From Deltaproteobacteria bacterium (GTDB taxonomy: Bacteria; Desulfobacterota; Desulfobulbia; Desulfobulbales; SURF-16): a DNA stretch of 12,102 nucleotides. The stretch spans positions 1 to 12,102 of the forward strand of contig JAOZSN010000089.1 of assembly GCA_029939635.1 (NCBI GenBank), written 5' to 3'. The position numbers were made by a program, and so were the translations under genes. The notes under the pieces are model-generated. The model was given only the letters and a program-made list of their open reading frames with translations, did not search any database and had not been told where the DNA came from. Below are positions 7,334-12,102 of the stretch, piece after piece. Position 1 is the first letter of the stretch. Each line of letters opens with the position of its first letter.

Positions 7334-8294
7334 GTTCATACCCCTGATAAGAAATTTCCTGACCGTTCACCAACCTCACCCCTGTGCCAGCCTGTAACCG
7401 ACCGATACGCGTCAGGTTAAGGCCATTTTTCGCCGCACCCCTGCTTACCTCAGCCCCGGAGGCTGGGGCCAGGGCAAAAAGCAGTTGATAATCCTCACCA
7501 CCACTTAAGGCCCAGTGCTGCGGCTCCACAGCACAAAGCTGGGCAGCTGTCGCCAGGCCCTCTGGCATGGGCAACAAATCAGGGTCAATCTCTGCTGCCA
7601 AACCACTTGCCGTGCAGAGATGGGCCAGATCCGTGGCCACACCATCAGAAATATCCTGCATGGCATGCACCAAACAAGAGCCAGCCAGATACTGTCCCAA
7701 AGCCACCTGCGGTTGCGGATCAAGATGAGCCTTATAAAGAGCGCTAAAATGAGGATCTAAACCCAGCCCTTTCTGCAACAAGGCCAGCCCGGCCGCAGCC
7801 CCACCAAGGGTACCACTCACCCAGACATCATCACCAACCTGGCCCTGATTTCGATAAATGACCTGTGATGCCCTCATCTCTCCCAGCAAGGTCACCGTAA
7901 AGGTGGCACAGGGAGCAGATACAGTGTCGCCGCCCGTAAGAATAACCCCGTGCTCCTGACAGATCTTGAGAAACCCAGTCATAAAGCTATCCAGTGCCTG
8001 GCTATCCAAAGAAGGGCTCAAGGCCACGGAAAGCTGGGCAAAACGGGGCGTACCACCCATGGCGGCAATATCGCTGATATTTACCGCCGCCACCTTACGT
8101 CCCAAATCATAGGGTGAGTGGAAGGCAAGATCAAAATGCACCCCCTCCACCAAGGTATCGGTGGTTAACAGCTGCACATCCTGCTCATTTTTGCGAATAA
8201 CAGCACAATCATCACCAATGACGGTGACAAGATCAGCAGCCTGTCCCCTATTGGCCTCGCGAATTCGCTGAATAAACGATCTTTCCAAGGTCAC
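7320..8294 (-). CDS. thiL: Thiamine-monophosphate kinase
   Basis: ThiL phosphorylates thiamine monophosphate with ATP to give thiamine diphosphate, the final step of the cofactor pathway, in the cytoplasm. The 324 aa length is usual for the family. Clear ThiL motifs are GDDCAV (27-32), TTDTLVEGVHF (44-54, with the metal-binding Asp46), VNISDIAAMGGTP (71-83), LTGGDT (119-124), the DISDG motif (214-218) and LSGGEDY (263-269). All Asp ligands expected for the two Mg2+ sites seem present. It starts at GTG 8292-8294; the GTGA overlaps the stop of the preceding Enzyme I-like gene by 4 bases. Its last 14 bases overlap the next gene. No leader or thiamine riboswitch was seen, as expected for an internal operon gene. 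Confidence 0.96.
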   Translation of the reverse strand: MTLERSFIQRIREANRGQAADLVTVIGDDCAVIRKNEQDVQLLTTDTLVEGVHFDLAFHSPYDLGRKVAAVNISDIAAMGGTPRFAQLSVALSPSLDSQALDSFMTGFLKICQEHGVILTGGDTVSAPCATFTVTLLGEMRASQVIYRNQGQVGDDVWVSGTLGGAAAGLALLQKGLGLDPHFSALYKAHLDPQPQVALGQYLAGSCLVHAMQDISDGVATDLAHLCTASGLAAEIDPDLLPMPEGLATAAQLCAVEPQHWALSGGEDYQLLFALAPASGAEVSRGAAKNGLNLTRIGRLQAGTGVRLVNGQEISYQGYEHGAA

Positions 8295-9637
8295 GCGGTA
8301 AACTCGTCAGCATGGTGCTGGCGCAGATAACCCTGAAGTAGTACTGCCCGTTCCGAGCCTGCTGATTGGCGCACGGCTTTGGTTAACGCCACCATGTCAG
8401 TATAGAGGGAGGCACGAACCATTTTTTTGAGTCTGGGGATAATGGCTGGTGACAAGCTCAAGTTATCAACCCCAAGGCCAAGCAAAAGAGGAAGGTAACG
8501 CAAATCAGAGGCCATTTCACCGCACACTCCCACCTTCAAACCATGGTCATGGCCCACCTCAATCACCTGGGCAATCATATCCAGCACAAGTGGGTTAAGG
8601 GGATCATAGAGATGGGCAAGTTGAGGGCTATCACGCTCTGCGCCACAAATAAACTGGATGAGATCATTTGTACCAATGGTTAAAAAATCTACCTCAGCAG
8701 CCAACTCACCTATTAAGGCGGCAGCAGCTGGTACTTCAATCATCACACCCATATCAATCTTATCAGCATGGGGTATTGACTGGTCAGCCAACTCCTGCTG
8801 CAGTGCAGCCACCATGTCCCGCATCTGACGAATCTCCATTGGAGTAGAAAGCATGGGAAAGACAAGACGCAGAAAACCACTGGGAGCAGCACGTAGCAAG
8901 GCACGTAGCTGTGATTTGCAGCGAAGCTGGCCCTGTATGGTGAGGCGGCCTCCACGCAGCCCGGAGTCGCTGCCAAAATCCAGGGTACGAACAGTCACAG
9001 GCAAGGGGGCAAAAGTGATAAGAAGATGCTCATAGAGTGCGGTAAACATCTCTTCATTCGGCGCTTTATCACAGAGGGCGTAATAGGATTCACTACGAAA
9101 AAGCCCAACACCCTGAGCGCCACGAGCCAAGGCAAGGGAGGCAGATTCCACCAATTCAAGATTTGCCAGAACCTCAACACTAAAGCCATCCAAGGTCTCA
9201 GCAGGAAGATAGCTATATATCTCATCCTGCTCTTTCTGCGCCTGCAGGACGGCTATATCACTTTCGGCCTGGCGCAGCTGTTCAGGACTGGGATAGAGCC
9301 ACAAGCCACCCTTCACACCGTCAAGGATAACCACCTCACCATGCTCCAACAAAGTCAACTGGTCTCCAAGGCCAACAAGGGCAGGAAGACCCATATTACC
9401 CGCCATAATCAGGGTTTGACCAGTAATACCACCCTTGGCCGTAACAAACCCACACACCGTGTCTTGCTCCATGGCCAGAACGTGCTCAGCGGCAATTTCA
9501 TCAGCCACCAAGATAACACCTTCACTGAACTGCTCGCCATCGGGACAGGAAAGCAGCACAAGACGACCAATGGTGAGCCCACCAGATGTGGCGGCTGCTG
9601 CAAGGAAAAGAGGGTTTTTCGCTCTTGCTGCCATCAT
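8291..9637 (-). CDS. Enzyme I / PEP-synthase-like protein lacking the phospho-histidine
   Basis: The 448 aa product aligns by eye with PTS Enzyme I (PEP-dependent phosphotransfer). It has the Enzyme I first strand (SGGLTIG), then goes directly to the swivelling phospho-histidine domain (about 40-115), then the C-terminal PEP-binding TIM barrel (about 145-420). The HPr-binding helical part is absent. The catalytic GGxTSHxxI motif reads GGITGQTLI (69-77), so Gln74 replaces the phospho-His (His189 in E. coli). The barrel keeps the equivalents of R296 (R181), R332 (R217), E431 (E301), D455 (D325), R465 (R335) and C502 (C372), with spacing equal to E. coli except for a ~15-residue loss between R217 and E301. 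That removes the GGDK lysine and the ENPFLG loop. It could bind PEP without making a normal phospho-enzyme. Coupled to its neighbours by ATGA and GTGA overlaps. This is a family-level assignment with a non-standard function. Confidence 0.85.
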   Translation of the reverse strand: MMAARAKNPLFLAAAATSGGLTIGRLVLLSCPDGEQFSEGVILVADEIAAEHVLAMEQDTVCGFVTAKGGITGQTLIMAGNMGLPALVGLGDQLTLLEHGEVVILDGVKGGLWLYPSPEQLRQAESDIAVLQAQKEQDEIYSYLPAETLDGFSVEVLANLELVESASLALARGAQGVGLFRSESYYALCDKAPNEEMFTALYEHLLITFAPLPVTVRTLDFGSDSGLRGGRLTIQGQLRCKSQLRALLRAAPSGFLRLVFPMLSTPMEIRQMRDMVAALQQELADQSIPHADKIDMGVMIEVPAAAALIGELAAEVDFLTIGTNDLIQFICGAERDSPQLAHLYDPLNPLVLDMIAQVIEVGHDHGLKVGVCGEMASDLRYLPLLLGLGVDNLSLSPAIIPRLKKMVRASLYTDMVALTKAVRQSAGSERAVLLQGYLRQHHADEFTA

Positions 9638-9996
9638 TTGACCAACCGCAACCCTGTTTTCTTCTCCATCGGCTCAGGCATAGGGGCCAGGGGTGGATGG
9701 GTAAAAGAAAAATCAATGGGGGCGATAAAACGCTTATCACCACCCATGGTAAAGATCTCTTCACCGCTGAACTGAGGAACCCGCAAGGTCCAAGTTACCT
9801 CCTGGGGTGGCATGAGCAAAAGTTGGAGAGTGACATGATACCATTCATCCTTCCGAGAGGTATCACGCTCAAAACCAGTGACCAGGCCATAGACAATGGA
9901 TTCAGGGTTATCCATGGCAATGATCACCACATCCCCTTCCATAGCGGTCTCTTTAAACTTCATGATCTTACGCAGTTCTGTAACTATCTGCTCCAT
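9634..9996 (-). CDS. Unknown 120 aa protein, first gene of the operon
   Basis: I do not recognise this family with certainty. ATG 9994-9996 has AAGGTGA four bases upstream. The sequence has an N-terminal basic helix (EQIVTELRKIMKFKE), then a mostly beta region: GDVVIIAMDNPESIVYGLVT, GFERDTSRKDEWYHVTLQLL, TWTLRVPQFSGEEIFTMGG and KRFIAPIDFSF, and a Pro-rich tail. The GFERD-x-S-R-K-DEWYHV and QFSGEEIFTMGGD blocks look conserved in style, as in small one-domain beta-barrel proteins. It has no signal peptide, transmembrane segment or cysteine. It opens the six-gene operon and its TGA overlaps the next ATG by 4 bases, so it is probably expressed with the Enzyme I-like protein; a regulatory or small-ligand-binding role is only a guess. 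Confidence 0.8.
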   Translation of the reverse strand: MEQIVTELRKIMKFKETAMEGDVVIIAMDNPESIVYGLVTGFERDTSRKDEWYHVTLQLLLMPPQEVTWTLRVPQFSGEEIFTMGGDKRFIAPIDFSFTHPPLAPMPEPMEKKTGLRLVK

Positions 9997-10044
9997 GTGT
10001 TCACCTTGAATATAACGATATAATTTTTCAAATTAGAGATGCCC

Positions 10045-10075
10045 AGTATAGATTGATACTTTACATTACCATCAA
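10045..10075 (-). promoter_or_regulatory. Candidate sigma70 promoter for the six-gene operon
   Basis: On the minus strand, TTGATG (10070-10075) is followed by TCTATA at 10047-10052 after 17 bases, or TATACT at 10045-10050 after 19. The start would be about 40 bases before ATG 9996. The -10 region lies in the imperfect palindrome AGTAT-agattg-ATACT (10045-10060), which could be an operator. Weak evidence. Confidence 0.4.
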
Positions 10076-10189
10076 GCAGCTAGAAAAACAGGGGAAAAAT
10101 ACATTTCCAGGTCTTGAATTTAGATCAATTTCAGCTTTTTGTTGTACTTTCCAGTCATTTGGGTTTTTATTGCCTGTTTACTAGGCTTT

Positions 10190-10279
10190 AGTGCCTTAGC
10201 ACTTATTTCCGCGTTATTTATAGCAAGGAATCGAAAAACGTCCTTGAGATAAACAACTCGCTTCTACCGTTAAGGCACT
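10190..10279. repeat. Inverted and direct repeats upstream of the sigma factor gene
   Basis: AGTGCCTTA (10190-10198) and TAAGGCACT (10271-10279) are exact reverse complements. The first also forms a local hairpin with GCACT at 10199-10203 (AGTGC-CTTA-GCACT). GCACTTAT occurs twice (10199-10206 and 10275-10282), and CTCTAGT twice near 10290-10310. These could be regulator-binding sites or an RNA structure; chance is possible. Confidence 0.4.
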
Positions 10280-10340
10280 TATCCAGTAACTCTAGTAAAA
10301 TCTCTAGTGGCTCTGGGTTAGTCAAATACCATTCTCCACA

Positions 10341-10346
10341 TATAAT
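10341..10346 (+). promoter_or_regulatory. Perfect -10 box (TATAAT) before the sigma factor gene
   Basis: TATAAT matches the sigma70 -10 consensus exactly. No good -35 is seen 17 bases upstream (TTAGTC). Transcription would start near 10353, only about 15 bases before ATG 10368 but 51 bases before ATG 10404, which favours the latter as start codon. Confidence 0.4.
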
Positions 10347-10369
10347 CTAAGATTTCCCCTATATTTTAT

Positions 10370-10398
10370 GGAACTTTTCCTTCTTATAACCTGTCTTG
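10370..10398 (+). promoter_or_regulatory. Possible sigma-E-type autoregulatory promoter
   Basis: GGAACTT (10370-10376) equals the E. coli sigma-E -35 consensus. TCTTG follows after 17 bases (10394-10398), a 3/5 match to the TCTGA -10. Transcription would start at or near ATG 10404, giving an almost leaderless message. Speculative, but ECF factors often control their own gene. Confidence 0.25.
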
Positions 10399-10403
10399 CT
10401 GCC

Positions 10404-11012
10404 ATGACTCTCTTTTCTGTTCCGAGGCGTACCCCGTCTGCGGAAACAGATGAGAGTACTGAGCTTGTTCGTGCTGTGCGTGGGGGAGACAAACAGGCCT
10501 TTAATCGACTTGTCCTCATCTATCAAAACCGTATTTTTAGCCTGGCCCTTAACTATGTCAAGGAAGAGGAGGAAGCACGGGATCTAGCCCAGGACATTTT
10601 TGTAACCGCATACCGCGCCATTGAGAAATTACGCGATGAAACAAAATTTGGTGCATGGCTGTACCAAATCGGCCTTAACCACTGCCGAAACCGTTATAAA
10701 AAGCTAAGTAGACGAGGTTTTTTTACCAATAAATCCCTGGACGATCCCAATAGTCCACTACAACTCTCCGGCGGGACATTGCCAGAGGAGGATCTAGAAA
10801 AAAAGCGTATTATCAATCAAGTTCGCCGGGCCATTGGTACTATGAAGGGCGCTGAAAAAGAGATCCTTATCCTGCGGGACTTGCAGGGATTACCGTATGA
10901 AGAAATAAGTGAAATCCTTGATATACCTTTGGGAACCGTCAAGTCAAAACTGAACCGGGCCCGCCATGGCCTAAAAAATAAATTAAAAAAGTTTCACTCA
11001 GAACTTTACTGA
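10404..11012 (+). CDS. ECF-type RNA polymerase sigma factor
   Basis: The 202 aa product has the two conserved sigma parts of the group IV (ECF) family. Region 2 (about 18-95) contains RGGDKQAFNRLVLIYQNRIF, then EEARDLAQDIFVTAYRAIEKL and FGAWLYQIGLNHCRNRYKK. Region 4 (about 137-195) contains ILRDLQGLPYEEISEILDIP and GTVKSKLNRARHGLK, the helix-turn-helix that reads the -35 element. Regions 1 and 3 are absent, as expected. It most resembles RpoE/AlgU-like factors that answer envelope stress. The anti-sigma gene follows after 33 bases. The frame can start at ATG 10368, adding MELFLLITCLAA, but this hydrophobic addition is unlike sigma factors. Neither ATG has an SD, so the start is uncertain. Confidence 0.88.
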   Translation: MTLFSVPRRTPSAETDESTELVRAVRGGDKQAFNRLVLIYQNRIFSLALNYVKEEEEARDLAQDIFVTAYRAIEKLRDETKFGAWLYQIGLNHCRNRYKKLSRRGFFTNKSLDDPNSPLQLSGGTLPEEDLEKKRIINQVRRAIGTMKGAEKEILILRDLQGLPYEEISEILDIPLGTVKSKLNRARHGLKNKLKKFHSELY

Positions 11013-11045
11013 CTTACAAACGCACCACAGCCAACTATAAAAAAA

Positions 11046-11933
11046 ATGAACTGCACACACTGCCAAGAAATGTTTTCAAGCCACCTTGATGGCGAAATGG
11101 ACAGCGACGTACGCTCCGATTTCAAATCCCACCTTGCCTCATGTGCAGAATGCGCTTCCGACCTGGAATTATTCCAGACAACTATCACCACCTTACACTC
11201 AATCCCGCAGACAATACCACCAGCAGATTTCTTACCCGGTATTCATGCCAAACTTGAATCATCTCCCTTAAACAAGATTCAGCTCTGGTTTTCCTTTATG
11301 GGGCAGCATAAATTTGCCGCCTCCACCGCCCTTGCCACTATGATGGTAGCAGTAATCTCCACCACTGTACTACAGCTTGGCCCCACCTCATCAGTTTCCA
11401 CCGACCTTACGGGTAATATTGAACAGGCCAGCCTCACCACCCCTGCCACCTCACAAACCCACAATTATTATCCCGGTGTCCCTTACCTAGCTCAAAACAA
11501 AGCTCAAACATCACAGGTGGTCTCCCGTCCTACCATGCAGTTTGCCTCCACAGGAAATCTCAACAGTCGGTCAAGCTACCAACCCAACCTTACAGATCGG
11601 GCACCACCACTGTTCAATACTGCTCCAAAATCTCTGGCCATGAGCCAATACAACCAGCTCAGTCCTGTCTTACCCGATATTTCCGTGTCCCTCTGCCCCA
11701 CCACTATCGATCAACAACAAACACTCATCCACCAATTAGTAGATCACTCGGTCTGGTTGCCTCAGATGTATGGCAACACCATCCATATCAAACTTCCAGC
11801 CTCACAGCTTTCTTCCCTGCAAAAGGTCTTTGCCCCTGCCAACCCCCAAATCTGCAAAGCAGATCTTGCCCATATCAACAGACATCATCACAGCGGACGT
11901 CTTCTCAATGTAGCCGTCACCTTTCGCAAGTAG
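11046..11933 (+). CDS. Membrane-anchored zinc anti-sigma factor
   Basis: The 295 aa product begins with a zinc-binding anti-sigma (ZAS) domain: C3/C6 and H29-x3-C33-x2-C36 in HLASCAEC, the motif that holds zinc and clamps a partner sigma factor. One transmembrane helix lies at about 90-112 (FAASTALATMMVAVISTTVL). The outer part is first a Ser/Thr/Asn/Pro-rich linker (about 113-215), then a compact C-terminal domain (about 216-295) with IDQQQTLIHQLVDHSVWLPQ and IKLPASQLSSLQKVF. This is the usual plan of an RseA/MucA-like stress sensor that regulated proteolysis can cut to free the sigma factor; that it controls the gene just upstream is an inference from adjacency. There is no clear SD; ATG follows a run of A. 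Confidence 0.85.
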   Translation: MNCTHCQEMFSSHLDGEMDSDVRSDFKSHLASCAECASDLELFQTTITTLHSIPQTIPPADFLPGIHAKLESSPLNKIQLWFSFMGQHKFAASTALATMMVAVISTTVLQLGPTSSVSTDLTGNIEQASLTTPATSQTHNYYPGVPYLAQNKAQTSQVVSRPTMQFASTGNLNSRSSYQPNLTDRAPPLFNTAPKSLAMSQYNQLSPVLPDISVSLCPTTIDQQQTLIHQLVDHSVWLPQMYGNTIHIKLPASQLSSLQKVFAPANPQICKADLAHINRHHHSGRLLNVAVTFRK

Positions 11934-12102
11934 GCCTGCAGACTGATTTTTACCTTTTTTCATCCTTTTTAAATTTTCTTTGGAATAAACCCGCAACACA
12001 GTGCTTCCTCGTAAGCAACAACACGATTTTAAATAATTACTTTTACTACTTTACCTAAACTTACTTCCCTTGCTACCGTCGCCCTAGTTGGCACAGCTTT
12101 AA
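11934..12102. other. Intergenic tail with signal-peptide-like edge
   Basis: T-rich spacing follows the anti-sigma gene, with no strong terminator; TGCTT-cctcgt-AAGCA at 12002-12017 is only a weak hairpin. From 12033 to the edge one plus-strand frame is open and reads like a signal peptide (PKLTSLATVALVGTAL). It has no ATG, GTG or TTG inside the window, so a real start cannot be assigned. Confidence 0.3.

Larger units (their letters stand above)
9997..10403. other. Divergent intergenic region with promoters and small inverted repeats
   Basis: This ~370-400 base AT-rich region separates the minus-strand operon from the sigma factor gene. I found no convincing gene in it; the frames in it are under 15 codons and lack an SD. 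It holds candidate promoters in both directions (listed separately), a hairpin-like pair CAAGGA...TCCTTG (10224-10229 and 10241-10246), and the distant inverted repeat AGTGCCTTA (10190-10198) / TAAGGCACT (10271-10279). An untranslated RNA or regulator-binding sites are possible. Confidence 0.6.

Noticed and set aside
9026..9775. Open plus-strand frame of 249 codons
   Set aside because: It lies antisense to the Enzyme I-like gene and the end of the unknown 120 aa gene, both clearly coding. No SD, low-complexity composition and no recognisable motif.
11802..11999. Minus-strand frame of 65 codons at the end of the anti-sigma gene
   Set aside because: Mostly antisense to the anti-sigma coding region and beginning at a TTG without clear SD; basic, with no recognisable motif.
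1..12102. CRISPR array, tRNA/rRNA, insertion sequence, prophage or defence island
   Set aside because: No regularly spaced repeats, RNA gene patterns, transposase, integrase or terminal repeats were seen; the primase-helicase is the only phage-like gene and sits in a coupled housekeeping operon.

Overview
The window reads as ordinary chromosome of a Gram-negative, moderate-GC bacterium. The gene families (DUF342/FapA-like protein, a Zn-lid-like adenylate kinase, a DUF374 acyltransferase, an ECF sigma/zinc anti-sigma pair) and their style suggest a Desulfobacterota sulfate reducer, perhaps close to Desulfotalea. That assignment is an impression from protein style and was not tested. No rRNA, tRNA, CRISPR array, transposase or phage gene was seen.

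Left part (1-2863). Two minus-strand genes run off the left edge: a 93-94 aa unknown protein, then the N-terminal part of a DUF342/FapA-like protein. Divergent from them is adk on the plus strand. It ends at a strong, probably bidirectional terminator shared with a tiny minus-strand gene for a 42-residue membrane protein (1895-2023). A plus-strand PPP-family phosphatase with a good sigma70-type promoter follows.

Centre (2894-9996). Six minus-strand genes all overlap their neighbours by 4 to 14 bases, so they are almost certainly one translationally coupled operon. In transcription order they are: an unknown 120 aa protein; an Enzyme I/PEP-synthase-like protein whose phospho-histidine is replaced by Gln; thiL (thiamine-phosphate kinase); a Twinkle/T7-gp4-like primase-helicase fusion with a degenerate TOPRIM domain; uvrB (excision repair); and a DUF374 lysophospholipid acyltransferase-like protein. 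The mix of metabolism, DNA work and lipid acylation, together with two enzymes that look as if they lost catalytic residues, makes this the most interesting part of the window.

Right part (9997-12102). A 370-400 base divergent intergenic region with several small inverted repeats separates the operon from a plus-strand ECF sigma factor gene and its membrane-anchored zinc anti-sigma factor. This is a typical envelope-stress pair. At the right edge the sequence again looks coding, with a signal-peptide-like stretch that has no normal start codon inside the window.

The likeliest themes are envelope stress sensing on the right and a genome-maintenance/metabolic operon in the centre. The functional link between the genes of that operon is not known.
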